Shown: one piece after another, positions 7,819 through 16,848 of the stretch | How positions within the stretch are numbered: the stretch's first letter is position 1 | Layout: every line of letters starts with the position of its first letter | Assembly: GCA_009691915.1 (NCBI GenBank) | Contig: SIAD01000001.1 | Span: 310,001 to 374,000 of the forward strand | From: Phycisphaerales bacterium | GTDB taxonomy: Bacteria > Planctomycetota > Phycisphaerae > Phycisphaerales > SM1A02 | DNA length: 64,000 nucleotides | Reading direction: 5' to 3' | Made by a program: the position numbers and the translations under genes | The notes under the pieces: generated by a model | Told to the model about the DNA's origin: nothing | The model's database searches: none | The model's input: only the letters and a program-made list of their open reading frames with translations

Positions 7819-10785
7819 ATGGCCCCACGCCGACCAACTTCCATTCCTCCGGCAATCCGCATTCGCGGCGCGCGGGAACACAACTTGCGGGGGATCGACA
7901 TCGACATTCCCCGTGATCGGATGGTTGTCATCACCGGAGTGTCGGGGAGCGGAAAGAGTTCGCTGGCATTCGACACGATCTTCGCCGAGGGGCAGCGCAA
8001 GTACATGGAAAGCCTCTCCTCCTACGCGAGGCAGTTCCTCGACCAGATGCACAAGCCGCATGTTGAGTCTGCGGACGGACTCCCCCCCACGATTGCCATC
8101 GAGCAGCGGTCTGGCGGCCACTCCCCGCGATCGACCGTCGCCACGACAACTGAGATCTACGACTACCTCCGTCTCCTCTACGCGCGCTGCGGCGATGCCC
8201 GCTGCTGGCAAACCGATGAGAAGGGACGCGTGTGCGGCAAGCCCATCAGGGCGACTAGCGCGACCCAGATAGTCGCGTCGATCCTCGAACAATGGGCTGG
8301 AAAGCGAGTGATGATCGCCGCCAGCGTCGTGCGCGGGCGAAAGGGGCATCACAAGGAGGCCGCGGAAGAGTTGCAGAAGGCAGGATTCGTGCGCGCGCGG
8401 ATCGACGGCAAGATTGTTGATCTTCGAGATGCGCTCAAGGGCGGCGGCGAGAATCCGCTCGCTCTGGCGCGCTACGAGGCTCATGACATCGAGGCGATCA
8501 TTGATCGGCTCGTGCCCAGCGATGACCACCGCCAACGACTGGCAGAGAGCATTGAGACTGGATTGAAGACTGGTTCGGGGGCGGTCACGATCCTGATCGA
8601 AGGCGAGGGCAGTGCATGGAACGAGGCTCGGTACAGCGAGCGGTTCGCCTGCCCCGACCACCCCCACTGCTCTCTTGCTGAGATCGAACCACGACTGTTC
8701 TCATTCAACTCGCCACACGGGGCGTGCCCGGAGTGCGCGGGGCTGGGGACAGTCGAGGAGTTTGACGGCGCACTGGTCGTTCCCGACCCTTCGCGGACGA
8801 TGGCCCAGGGACCCATTGAGCCCTGGCGCACCAGCGGCAAGCAACTGTTCCGCTGGTACGGGAGGCTCCTGCGAAAGTTCTGTGCGAAGACCGGGACCGA
8901 TGTCGAGACACCATTCAACGCGCTCCCCAAAGACACCGCTCGGATGCTGATGCACGGCACCAGCAAGGAGGACACCGCGCGTCTCGGGTACTCCTTTGAT
9001 GGTGTGCTGCCGAGACTGCGTCGGCGTTACCGCGAAACCGAGAGTGAGTTTGTGCGGGAGCGTCTAGGCGCCTACACCACCAGTGCCCCCTGCCGAGCTT
9101 GCCAAGGACAACGGCTTCGACCCGAGGCGCTCGCGGTCGTACTGCACGCTGGGAAGGAGTCGCTCGGAATCAACCAGTTCACTGCACTCTCCATCGAACG
9201 CGCGCAGGCGTTGGTCGAGACGCTCGCCTTCTCTCCAGCGCAGTCGATGGTCGCCGAGCCGATCCTAAAGGAAGTGCGCGCGCGCCTCGGGTTCCTGGCA
9301 TCGGTCGGGCTCGGATACCTCACGCTCGACCGAGGCGCATCGACCCTCTCCGGAGGCGAGGCACAGCGCATTCGGCTGGCCACGCAGGTCGGGTCGGGCC
9401 TCGTCGGAGTGTGCTATGTCCTCGACGAACCGACGATCGGACTTCACCAACGCGACAACGAACGGCTCATCGGGACGCTGCGACGGCTCACCTCAATCGG
9501 CAACACCGTGCTGGTGGTCGAGCATGACGAAGACACGATCCGCGCCGCCGACCATTTGATCGATGTCGGACCCGGCCCGGGATGCCACGGAGGAATGATC
9601 GTTGCCCAGGGGTCGCTCGAGGATGTCTGCGCCGAACCCGCGAGCATCACCGGCCAGTATCTGACGGGCGCGCTCCGAATCGAACTACCGCTTCGGCGGC
9701 GCGAGGTGTCGGAGACGAACGCGATCGTTGTTCGCGGTGCGTCGCAGAACAATCTCAAGGGGATCGATGTTGCCTTCCCCATAGGTGGGTTCATCTGTGT
9801 CACCGGGGTCTCCGGGAGCGGCAAGAGCACGCTCGTCAGCGACATCCTGTTGCGTGCGGCCCTGCGCCGGGTCGCGACTTCGCGCACAGCCCCGGGGGCG
9901 CACACCAGCATCGATGGACTGGACTCCTTCGAACGCGTCGTCGAAGTCGATCAGTCACCCATCGGCAGAACGCCTCGGTCAAATCCGGCGACCTACACCG
10001 GAATCTTCGACGAGATCCGCAAGGTCTTCACGAAAGTCCCCGAGGCGAAGATCCGCGGATACGAGCCCGGTCGCTTCTCGTTCAATGTCAAGGGCGGGCG
10101 ATGCGAAACCTGTCAGGGACAGGGAGTCACGAGAGTCGAAATGCACTTTCTCGCGGATGTCTTCGTCGAGTGCGAGGAGTGTGCGGGCGCGCGCTACAAC
10201 CGCGAGACCTTGGAGGTCCGCTATCGCGACCGGAGCATCGCGGCGGTTCTCGACATGACCGTCGACGAGGCGGCTGAGTTCTTTGAGGCCCACCGCAGGA
10301 TCGCCCGCATGCTGGTGTGCTTGCGCGATGTGGGGCTCGGATACATCCAACTTGGACAGGCATCGACCACTCTGTCCGGTGGCGAAGCTCAGCGGATCAA
10401 GCTGGCGACGGAGCTTGGCGTGACTTCTCAGGGCACAACGCTTTACATCCTTGATGAGCCCACGACCGGGCTTCATTTCGCGGATGTACACCGGCTGTTG
10501 GCGGTTCTCCAGCGACTCACAGCGGCCGGCAACACCCTTGTCGTCATCGAACACAATCTTGATGTCATCAAGTGCGCGGACTGGATCATCGATCTCGGCC
10601 CCGAAGGTGGCGACCGCGGAGGCCAGATCATCGCGCGCGGAACACCCGAGGCCCTTGCCGCCGACCCGGCCAGCAGCACCGGGCAGTATCTCAAGCGGCT
10701 CCTCGGTGCGACGAGCGCGCTGGGCACGACTACCGCAACGGCAGGTACGAAGGGCCGACGCAAGGAGCGACTAGAATCGCGATGA
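7819..10785 (+). CDS. uvrA: Excinuclease ABC subunit A
   Basis: UvrA is the dimeric ABC-type damage sensor of nucleotide excision repair. The 988-residue protein contains two ATPase modules: Walker A GVSGSGKSSLAFDT near residue 40 and GVSGSGKSTLVSDI in the second half. Signature motifs STLSGGEAQRIRLAT and TTLSGGEAQRIKLAT are present, as are zinc-binding CPECAGLGT and CETCQGQG/CEECAGARY. The start at 7819 (MAPRRPTSIPPAIRIRGA) places the first Walker A where the family has it. Its TGA overlaps the start of the thioesterase gene in an ATGA junction. Confidence 0.97.
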   Translation: MAPRRPTSIPPAIRIRGAREHNLRGIDIDIPRDRMVVITGVSGSGKSSLAFDTIFAEGQRKYMESLSSYARQFLDQMHKPHVESADGLPPTIAIEQRSGGHSPRSTVATTTEIYDYLRLLYARCGDARCWQTDEKGRVCGKPIRATSATQIVASILEQWAGKRVMIAASVVRGRKGHHKEAAEELQKAGFVRARIDGKIVDLRDALKGGGENPLALARYEAHDIEAIIDRLVPSDDHRQRLAESIETGLKTGSGAVTILIEGEGSAWNEARYSERFACPDHPHCSLAEIEPRLFSFNSPHGACPECAGLGTVEEFDGALVVPDPSRTMAQGPIEPWRTSGKQLFRWYGRLLRKFCAKTGTDVETPFNALPKDTARMLMHGTSKEDTARLGYSFDGVLPRLRRRYRETESEFVRERLGAYTTSAPCRACQGQRLRPEALAVVLHAGKESLGINQFTALSIERAQALVETLAFSPAQSMVAEPILKEVRARLGFLASVGLGYLTLDRGASTLSGGEAQRIRLATQVGSGLVGVCYVLDEPTIGLHQRDNERLIGTLRRLTSIGNTVLVVEHDEDTIRAADHLIDVGPGPGCHGGMIVAQGSLEDVCAEPASITGQYLTGALRIELPLRRREVSETNAIVVRGASQNNLKGIDVAFPIGGFICVTGVSGSGKSTLVSDILLRAALRRVATSRTAPGAHTSIDGLDSFERVVEVDQSPIGRTPRSNPATYTGIFDEIRKVFTKVPEAKIRGYEPGRFSFNVKGGRCETCQGQGVTRVEMHFLADVFVECEECAGARYNRETLEVRYRDRSIAAVLDMTVDEAAEFFEAHRRIARMLVCLRDVGLGYIQLGQASTTLSGGEAQRIKLATELGVTSQGTTLYILDEPTTGLHFADVHRLLAVLQRLTAAGNTLVVIEHNLDVIKCADWIIDLGPEGGDRGGQIIARGTPEALAADPASSTGQYLKRLLGATSALGTTTATAGTKGRRKERLESR

Positions 10786-11195
10786 TGGTTCACGCCGACG
10801 GAACGATCGCCCTTCGCGTGATGACCATGCCGCGCGACACGAACCATAGCGGGACGGTCTTCGGCGGGGTCATCATGAGCTACATCGACCAGGCGGCGTA
10901 TGTTCATGCGCGCTCGCTGGGCCTTCACTGCTGGGTCACCGTGATGGTTGAGCGCATCGAGTTCGTCGCCCCGGTCTATGTCGGCGAACTGGTGACGCTC
11001 CGCACCGCGACGGAAATCACTGGTCGATCGTCCGCATCCATCCGCGTGACGGTATTCGCCGAGAGATACTCGACCGGCAAGGAAGTCCGAGTGACGCACG
11101 CACTCGTCAAGATGGTGGCGCTCGACAGCCTCCGCAAGCCGATCCCATTCTCAACCCCGGCGACTCTCTCCCCGGAGGAGGGCCGGTCGTTGTGA
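10782..11195 (+). CDS. Acyl-CoA thioesterase, YciA-type hotdog protein
   Basis: This 137-residue hotdog-fold protein probably hydrolyses acyl-CoA thioesters in the cytoplasm. The helix segment TNHSGTVFGGVIMSYIDQAA matches the YciA/acyl-CoA hydrolase pattern, with the catalytic Asp in IDQAA. VERIEFVAPVYVGELV is the typical second half. It overlaps uvrA by four bases at its start (ATGA) and purN by four at its end (GTGA), so all three are probably read from one transcript. The substrate chain length cannot be read from sequence. Confidence 0.88.
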   Translation: MMVHADGTIALRVMTMPRDTNHSGTVFGGVIMSYIDQAAYVHARSLGLHCWVTVMVERIEFVAPVYVGELVTLRTATEITGRSSASIRVTVFAERYSTGKEVRVTHALVKMVALDSLRKPIPFSTPATLSPEEGRSL

Positions 11196-11794
11196 GCACC
11201 GCTGCGCGTCCGCGCGCCGCCGCGCTCGTCTCCGGCGGCGGCACGACCGCACTCAACCTGATCGAACAGGATCGCGCGGGAGTGCTGGGCGTATCAGTTT
11301 CCCTCGTGATCGCCCATCGAACAGACATCCCCGCCGTCGAACGATGCCGAGAGGCAGGATGTGAGGTTGTCGTTGTCGAAGGACCACCATGCGCGGCGAC
11401 GAGCGATCGTGTTGATGAACTCCTCGGTCAACGGGCGATCGATCTCGTGCTTCTGGCTGGGTACCTACGCCACTTTCGAGTCGGGCCATGGCGAGGACGG
11501 GTGCTCAATATTCATCCCGCGCTCCTGCCTTCGTTTGGAGGCAAGGGAATGCACGGCGATCGAGTGCATGAGGAGGTCTTGGCGTCAGGCGCATCGCGAT
11601 CGGGATGCACTGTCCACTTCGTCGACGATGAGTACGACCACGGCGAGACAGTTCTAATGCGGGAAGTTTCCGTCGATCCGACAGACACAGTCGCGACACT
11701 CTCCGCGCGGGTGCGGGGAATGGAGCGCATCGCCTATCCCGAGGCGATTCGCATGTGGGTGGCTGGTCGGCGGTCGCACGACTCTCCCCTTTGA
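11192..11794 (+). CDS. purN: Phosphoribosylglycinamide formyltransferase
   Basis: PurN transfers a formyl group from 10-formyltetrahydrofolate to GAR in the third step of purine synthesis. The 200-residue length is normal. An N-terminal glycine-rich loop (SGGGTTALNLI) binds the phosphoribosyl substrate. VLNIHPALLPSF supplies the catalytic Asn and His, and VDDEYDHGETV supplies the conserved Asp. It starts with GTG inside the stop of the thioesterase gene. No other purine gene is nearby, so its position downstream of uvrA looks like compact packing rather than pathway clustering. Confidence 0.92.
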   Translation: MSTAARPRAAALVSGGGTTALNLIEQDRAGVLGVSVSLVIAHRTDIPAVERCREAGCEVVVVEGPPCAATSDRVDELLGQRAIDLVLLAGYLRHFRVGPWRGRVLNIHPALLPSFGGKGMHGDRVHEEVLASGASRSGCTVHFVDDEYDHGETVLMREVSVDPTDTVATLSARVRGMERIAYPEAIRMWVAGRRSHDSPL

Positions 11795-11866
11795 CGAATC
11801 GGCAGAGGGACAATCCGTGACGCTCCCGAGGGCCGGGCCGCAGTGCCGGACTACGCTTATAAGCCA

Positions 11867-13378
11867 ATGGGCACCCATGAGTCGGCACTTGGCTTCGTCC
11901 GCTGGGCGATGGTGGTCGTGTCTCTAGGTGGAGCGGCCCAGGCGGCAGAACAATCCCAGTCGCGGGCCGAGATTGAGCGAACCGTCGCGCGGCTCCTCGC
12001 CTCCGACCGCGCCCCCGAAGCTGCGGCGGTGCTCGAAGAATTCCTCAAGACCAACCCCGCCGACCCCCAGATTCTCTTTGACGCATCGCGAGTGTCTGCG
12101 CGCATGGGTGATCCTCGGCGCAGCGCCTCGTACGCGATCGAGGCACTGCGCGCCGGCTGGATGGACGACAAGGCACTCGATGAGCACCCCGACCTCGCCA
12201 GTGCCCGCGGGCACGAGTCATGGGAGCAGGTTGTCAAGATCCGGCTGGACCTGCGGGCGACCGGCCCGGCACCCGATCCAGCGCGAGTACCTGGAAGCAC
12301 CCGCGAGGAGTGCGAGCTCGGTCCCAGCGCCACGGCGAGGACATCGCTCTCGGCGTGGCTCGATCGGTTCGGGGGCGGTCGCTACAGGATCGAGCCTGCG
12401 GCGAGACTCAATCTCCTCGTCGCATCGTCGATCGATCGTGAGGGGCTCGACCGAACCTTGGCAATGCTCGCAAAACTCGCCGATGCCCTCACCCAGACCC
12501 TGCTTGAGCGCACACCGGAACAGGCGGTTCTGTTAGTCATCGCGACCCCCACTGACGCGCAGGCGTACTTCAAGGATCCCCAACAGGCCGGCCTCTATGA
12601 ACACCGCCTCCGACAGCTTGTTGTGCGCGACACTGGGTCGACTCTCCGGCATGAGTACACCCACGCGATCCATCATGGCCACATGGAACGGCTCGGCCAG
12701 CGCCACCCCCTCTGGATCCAAGAGGCTCTCGCAACCCTCTTCGAGGACTGGGAGAGGGGTCCAAACAACGAAGTCGTCCTGAAGCCGAACCTGCGCACCA
12801 ACGAGGCCTATGAGTTGGTTCGAAAGCGCAAGGACCTGCCCTGGACCGAGTTCGTCGCGCTTGACGACGCGGCATTCATGACCGCGGCGGTTGATCACTA
12901 TGCGCAGGCCCGATCGATGCTCCTGTATGCGGCTGAGATGGGGAAACTCCAGGAGTGGTACCGGGCTCTCACCAAGGGCTTTGGGACCGATCCGACGGGA
13001 CGCCGGGCACTCGAACAGGTGTTTTCCGCACCGATTGGGCGAATCGAGGAGCAGTGGCGGGCCTGGGTCATGGATCGTGGAAAAATCGACGCCACCCTCG
13101 CCGATGGGGACGGCGTCATGGGAATCTCGGTCTCCGGGGTTGCAGACGGAGTCCACATCGACAGCGTGCAGGCTGGAGGCCCCGCCCAGCGCGCCGGACT
13201 TCGGGAGGGCGATGTGATCGTCCAGATTGACGCAACCGAAATTCGAAGCGCCGGCGATTTTCTCGTGGCCTCGGCACGAAGAAATGCGGGAGAAAGTTTG
13301 GCGGTCCGCTTTCGCCGAGGCCAAATCTATGGCACTATTCAGGTAAGGCTGGCATCGGGACATGCGTCACCCTCTTGA
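11867..13378 (+). CDS. Secreted TPR/HEXXH metallopeptidase-like protein with C-terminal PDZ domain
   Basis: The 503-residue product begins with a signal-peptide-like segment (to about residue 27), then a helical TPR-like region (35-100). A gluzincin-type domain has HEYTH at 262-266 and a downstream Glu in WIQEALATLFED (about 286). A PDZ domain (about 415-500, GGPAQRAGLREGDVIVQID) ends the protein. The layout resembles the DUF1570-type peptidase-like proteins common in planctomycetes. Residues needed for zinc binding appear present, but activity is unproven. I prefer ATG 11867 to the upstream GTG at 11843 because TACGCT lies 9 bases before it and the signal peptide then starts correctly. Confidence 0.75.
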   Translation: MGTHESALGFVRWAMVVVSLGGAAQAAEQSQSRAEIERTVARLLASDRAPEAAAVLEEFLKTNPADPQILFDASRVSARMGDPRRSASYAIEALRAGWMDDKALDEHPDLASARGHESWEQVVKIRLDLRATGPAPDPARVPGSTREECELGPSATARTSLSAWLDRFGGGRYRIEPAARLNLLVASSIDREGLDRTLAMLAKLADALTQTLLERTPEQAVLLVIATPTDAQAYFKDPQQAGLYEHRLRQLVVRDTGSTLRHEYTHAIHHGHMERLGQRHPLWIQEALATLFEDWERGPNNEVVLKPNLRTNEAYELVRKRKDLPWTEFVALDDAAFMTAAVDHYAQARSMLLYAAEMGKLQEWYRALTKGFGTDPTGRRALEQVFSAPIGRIEEQWRAWVMDRGKIDATLADGDGVMGISVSGVADGVHIDSVQAGGPAQRAGLREGDVIVQIDATEIRSAGDFLVASARRNAGESLAVRFRRGQIYGTIQVRLASGHASPS

Positions 13379-13563
13379 ACACATCTCAAGCGTCGAGTCA
13401 CGGCGAGACGCCTCAAGTGCCGACGAGAAGATGGCGATGCCTTCGGACGGTTCTGCATGATCTCGTCGTCGTGCGCAACGATTGTCGCGCGCGCTGAACG
13501 AATCCCTGCGGCAGTGTTTGCCGATGCTGAACCCGACGAGCGTCGGCCCTGGAGGATTCATTC

Positions 13564-13860
13564 ATGCTCATCACCATCAGCGCGAAGCACATGGAACTGA
13601 CAGAGGCGATCACGAAGTACATCACCTCGAAAGTCGGAAAGCTCCCGCGTTTTTTTCGAGGACTTCAGCAGCTCGCGGTCACTGTCGAGAGGATCCCGAT
13701 GGGGTACCACGTGGAGATCCGCTCGGATGTCGAGCGGCACGCGGACTTCATCTGCAATTTTGAGCACCGGAATCTTTACGCGTGCGTCGATCTCGCGGTC
13801 GATCGCGGGGCGCGGCAACTGTCGCATTACAAGGACCGAGTCCGGCATCACCATCGATGA
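13564..13860 (+). CDS. hpf: Ribosome hibernation promoting factor, short form
   Basis: This 98-residue protein belongs to the HPF/YfiA family, which binds the 30S decoding centre and silences ribosomes in stationary phase. MLITISAKHMELTEAITKYI is the standard N-terminus, and the alternating strands and the C-terminal YACVDLAVDRGARQL helix fit the short form with no dimerisation extension. A strong Shine-Dalgarno, GGAGG, lies 8 bases before the ATG. ptsN and ptsH follow, an arrangement seen in many bacteria next to rpoN, but no rpoN is present here. The preceding 185 bases contain no recognisable gene. Confidence 0.9.
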   Translation: MLITISAKHMELTEAITKYITSKVGKLPRFFRGLQQLAVTVERIPMGYHVEIRSDVERHADFICNFEHRNLYACVDLAVDRGARQLSHYKDRVRHHHR

Positions 13861-13899
13861 TGGACGGGGGTTCACCCCGTCGTTACCATTGATCGTCCG

Positions 13900-14376
13900 A
13901 TGAACCTACGAGACATCGTGGTCGCTTCCGCTGTCTTTCCGTCGCTCAAGTCCACTAAACGGGACGCGGTCATCGGCGAACTGGTCGACGGGCTGATTGC
14001 GTCGGGGATTCTGGCTGCCACTGATCGCGCGACAGTCATAAGGGACACGCTGGCGCGCGAGCGCAAGGGGTCAACGGGATTCGGACACGGGGTCGCAGTT
14101 CCTCACGCCAAGACCGCCCTCGTGAAGCGACCTCACGCGGCGGTCGGGGTGTGCGCCGCCGGAGTCGAGTTCAATTCGCTCGATCGACAGCCGGTCTACT
14201 CGGTCGTGTTCCTTCTCAGCCCGCTCTCGGACCCGGAGGCGCATCTCACAGCCATGGAGTCGATCTTCGGCGCGCTCAGCCAGGAGCCATTCCGGCGGTT
14301 CATGCGCCAAGCCAAGTGCGTCGAAGACATCACCGGCCTCTTCGATGAAGTGGACGGATCGCGCCAGGCGCGCTGA
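13900..14376 (+). CDS. ptsN: PTS nitrogen-regulatory-type EIIA protein
   Basis: This is a 158-residue EIIA-Ntr/fructose-family domain, the phosphate acceptor at the end of the regulatory PTS branch. GFGHGVAVPHAKT holds the active-site histidine. LLSPLSDPEAHLTAMESIFG is the conserved second half. It sits between hpf and ptsH, consistent with a regulatory rather than sugar-transport role, and no EIIB/EIIC gene is present. TACCAT lies 10 bases upstream of the ATG as a possible -10. The HPr gene begins 9 bases after its stop. Confidence 0.88.
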   Translation: MNLRDIVVASAVFPSLKSTKRDAVIGELVDGLIASGILAATDRATVIRDTLARERKGSTGFGHGVAVPHAKTALVKRPHAAVGVCAAGVEFNSLDRQPVYSVVFLLSPLSDPEAHLTAMESIFGALSQEPFRRFMRQAKCVEDITGLFDEVDGSRQAR

Positions 14377-14385
14377 GATCCACCG

Positions 14386-14658
14386 TTGGTTCGCGCTCGC
14401 GCCATGATCCTCAATCGGCTTGGACTGCACGCGCGTCCCGCCATGAGCTTTGTGCAGTTGGCCAACGCTGAGGCGGCGACAGTCCGGGTGCGACGCGCGG
14501 ACAACGATGAGTGGATCGATGGCAAGAGCATCATGCAGATGCTCCTGCTGGCGGCGACGGAAGGCACAGTCATCGAGATCGAGTGCGAGGGGAGCGACGA
14601 AAACGCGGCGCTTGAGCGCCTCCTTCACCTAGTCATGCGGAAGTTTGACGAGGAGTGA
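14386..14658 (+). CDS. ptsH: Phosphocarrier protein HPr
   Basis: HPr relays phosphate from enzyme I to EIIA proteins. Starting at the TTG at 14386 gives a 90-residue protein in which NRLGLHARPAM puts the active-site histidine exactly at position 15, as in classical HPr; the ATG at 14404 would remove the first beta strand. The regulatory segment IDGKSIMQMLLLAA has Ser48 at the position of Ser46. No ptsI or hprK is in the window. The 3' end overlaps obg, on the opposite strand, by 26 bases. Confidence 0.9.
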   Translation: MVRARAMILNRLGLHARPAMSFVQLANAEAATVRVRRADNDEWIDGKSIMQMLLLAATEGTVIEIECEGSDENAALERLLHLVMRKFDEE

Positions 14659-15682
14659 ACCCGACTGCGCTCTCGCCGCGATGGGCGAGTGCCCACGCCG
14701 CTTCGATCGCACTGCGGACACCGACCCCCGTCGCCGCGCTTGCCGACAACGGAGTGACGCCCCGTTCGCGCACAAAACGAAGAGTCAACGCCTCGATCGC
14801 CGCGGCACGGTCGGCCTCGGGGACAAGGTCGAGCTTGTTCAGTACGACGATCTCAGGCTTCCGTGCGAGCTCTTCGCTAAACTCGGCGAGTTCGCGTCGG
14901 ATCACACGATAGTTGGCCACCGGATCGGATCCATCTTCGGGGGCGATGCTGACCACATGGAGGATCACGCGGGTGCGCTCAATGTGCCGGAGGAAGTCGT
15001 GGCCGAGGCCGACCCCCTGCGATGCCCCTTCGATGAGCCCGGGAAGATCCGCCTCCACCAGCCTGCGATCGTCGCTTAGCTCCGCGATCCCCAATTGGGG
15101 AGAGAGCGTGGTGAACGGATAGTCCGCGACCTTGGGGTTGGCACGGGTCGAGGCTCTGAGCCAAGTCGACTTACCGGCGTTGGGAAGACCGACGAGACCC
15201 ACATCCGCGATCAGACGAAGTTCAACCCGCAGCGATCGCTCGACAGCCTCACCCCCCTTGGTGGTCTCCGTCGGAGTCTGGTGCGTCGCGGACTTGAATC
15301 GATCATTGCCTATTCCCCCTTCACCGCCACGCGCCAGCACAATGCGCTGCCCGGGCGCGGCGATGTCCGCGACGAGCTCGCCGGACTCAGCATCGAAGAT
15401 CTGGGATCCCACGGGAAAGGAGATAATGAGATCCGCCGAGGCCTTGCCTGCCTTCTTCTTCTTCAGCCCCGGTTCGCCATCGACCGCAAACCACTGAGGT
15501 CGGAACCCAAACTGAACGAGGGTGTCGAGATGGGTGTCAGTAACGGCGATGACATCGCCTCCTTTGCCGCCGTCTCCTCCATCGGGACCACCCTTGGCGT
15601 TTCCCTTGACGCGGAGGAAGTGGCAGCAGCCATCGCCCCCCTTGCCCGAGCGGACTGTGATCGATGCAGTGTCGACGAACAT
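14633..15682 (-). CDS. obg: Obg/CgtA GTPase
   Basis: Obg is an essential GTPase of late 50S ribosome assembly and stress control. The 349-residue protein has the glycine-rich N-terminal Obg fold (GGPDGGDGGKGGDV, LARGGEGGIGN). The G domain follows: G1 GLPNAGKSTW, G3 DLPGLIEGA, G4 NKLD, G5 SAS. The C-terminal extension is minimal. rpmA lies 80 bases upstream on the same strand, the classical rpmA-obg pairing; rplU is not adjacent. Its 3' end overlaps ptsH on the other strand. Confidence 0.96.
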   Translation of the reverse strand: MFVDTASITVRSGKGGDGCCHFLRVKGNAKGGPDGGDGGKGGDVIAVTDTHLDTLVQFGFRPQWFAVDGEPGLKKKKAGKASADLIISFPVGSQIFDAESGELVADIAAPGQRIVLARGGEGGIGNDRFKSATHQTPTETTKGGEAVERSLRVELRLIADVGLVGLPNAGKSTWLRASTRANPKVADYPFTTLSPQLGIAELSDDRRLVEADLPGLIEGASQGVGLGHDFLRHIERTRVILHVVSIAPEDGSDPVANYRVIRRELAEFSEELARKPEIVVLNKLDLVPEADRAAAIEALTLRFVRERGVTPLSASAATGVGVRSAIEAAWALAHRGESAVGFTPRQTSA

Positions 15683-15762
15683 GGCATCACGCGGTGCGCA
15701 GGCGGGGCGAACACATGTAGCCGCGACGGGCGGTCATCGGCGGAAGCGTCCGACCTGGCGCC

Positions 15763-16035
15763 TCAGCGGTCAATCGCCAGGCGCGGCGTCGAGGGATCGG
15801 CTGGGATGATGTCGACGCAGCGGCCTCGGAATCGAACCGTGCCGTCAGCCAATGCTGTCAGCGTGTAGTCCCGCCCCTGATGCACGAGGTACCCTGGCCG
15901 CCACTTGGTGCCGCACTGGCTGACAATCACCGCACCCGCCTGGGTCGCCTGACCGCCGAAGATCTTGATCCCTCGATACTGCGCGTTCGAGTCGCGTCCG
16001 TTCTGGGTAGAGCCTTGTCCTTTTTTGTGCGCCAT
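15763..16035 (-). CDS. rpmA: 50S ribosomal protein bL27
   Basis: This 90-residue ribosomal protein begins [20 protein letters not shown], the hallmark of bL27, whose N-terminal tail reaches the peptidyl transferase centre. [20 protein letters not shown] matches the core. There is no Firmicutes-type cleavable N-terminal extension. TATCCT about 40 bases upstream and GGAGCACC just before the ATG are candidate promoter and ribosome-binding elements. The usual upstream partner rplU is replaced by an unrelated secreted protein gene. Confidence 0.96.
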   Translation of the reverse strand: MAHKKGQGSTQNGRDSNAQYRGIKIFGGQATQAGAVIVSQCGTKWRPGYLVHQGRDYTLTALADGTVRFRGRCVDIIPADPSTPRLAIDR

Positions 16036-16124
16036 GGCGAGGTGCTCCGAGTGAGGTTCCGTCGAGCACCGGAGGATACCGTGTCACTCGCGCACTGACA
16101 AGTGGTCGGGGTGCCGTGCCTTTC

Positions 16125-16805
16125 CTACCGCATGATCCACTGCTGCAACTCGCACGGGACAGGCTCGGCACCACGCGCCTTGGGGTCTCCTGCGACACGA
16201 AAGTCACACTTGAGGCTCTTGTGAAGGTTCTGCGTCTCACCCGACTTGGGGTCGGTCACGGCCTTCATTTCGCTGGAGATCCCTCGCACGAACACATGCA
16301 ACTCAGTCGCGGTTGCCGGTTCCGCCGGCCACACCACGACCCCCTCCTTGGCGTTGGCCTCTCCCTGATGGATCTCGCCGAGAATCTGGTACTGATCTTC
16401 GACCAGCCGATTGCCAAGGAGTGCTTCCACACGCTTGCTGATGATGACCGGGACACTGCGACCCGATCGCAACAGTCGCCCTCCATCATCGAGCATCTCG
16501 AACTTCGGCCCCCACCATCGATCCTGACCAGTCCGATTGACCACCTTGTAGGTCAGATACCAGTAGGCGACGCCCGACTCAGGATCCTTGAAGAGCCGCA
16601 ACTCGCCTAGTTTGAATTCGAGTTGCCACTGCCCCGCCGCCGGTTCGGCGGAGACAGTCTGAGCCGGATCGGTGGGCAGCGGCTCATGCGGCTTGGGCTC
16701 CTTCGATGGTGGAGTCTGATCGCCGGAGTTCTGCGCCAGGGAACCAGAGGTCAAAAGCGCGATAGCGACCGATGCGACAAGAGTAAGGCTGGCGCGGGAG
16801 ACCAT
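16125..16805 (-). CDS. Secreted protein of unknown function
   Basis: The 226-residue product has a clear signal peptide (MVSRASLTLVASVAIALL, cleavage near residue 25). A Pro/Glu-rich linker follows, then a beta-rich domain from about residue 58 (WQLEFKLGELRLFKDPESG, WYLTYKVVNRTGQDRWW). I do not recognise the family; the pattern suggests an immunoglobulin-like or DUF-type periplasmic domain. I start at 16805 rather than at the longer open frame because TACACT lies 6 bases before this ATG and the signal peptide begins here. It is divergent from the GNAT gene, with 43 bases between starts. Confidence 0.7.
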   Translation of the reverse strand: MVSRASLTLVASVAIALLTSGSLAQNSGDQTPPSKEPKPHEPLPTDPAQTVSAEPAAGQWQLEFKLGELRLFKDPESGVAYWYLTYKVVNRTGQDRWWGPKFEMLDDGGRLLRSGRSVPVIISKRVEALLGNRLVEDQYQILGEIHQGEANAKEGVVVWPAEPATATELHVFVRGISSEMKAVTDPKSGETQNLHKSLKCDFRVAGDPKARGAEPVPCELQQWIMR

Positions 16806-16811
16806 TAGACG

Positions 16812-16840
16812 AGTGTACCGATGGGTACGGGTGCTACGCT
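16812..16840. promoter_or_regulatory. Divergent pair of start-proximal -10 elements
   Basis: On the minus strand TACACT (16812-16817) lies 6 bases before the ATG at 16805. On the plus strand TACGCT (16835-16840) lies 8 bases before the GTG at 16849. Both spacings would put transcription starts at or next to the start codons. No convincing -35 element accompanies either. This is inferred from position and similarity to TAnnnT only. Confidence 0.5.
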
Positions 16841-16848
16841 CGAATACC

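Noticed and set aside
13379-13563. Sigma-54 promoter before hpf
   Set aside because: The best candidate, GGCAGTGTTTGC, has GG and GC only 8 bases apart rather than 10, so it does not fit.
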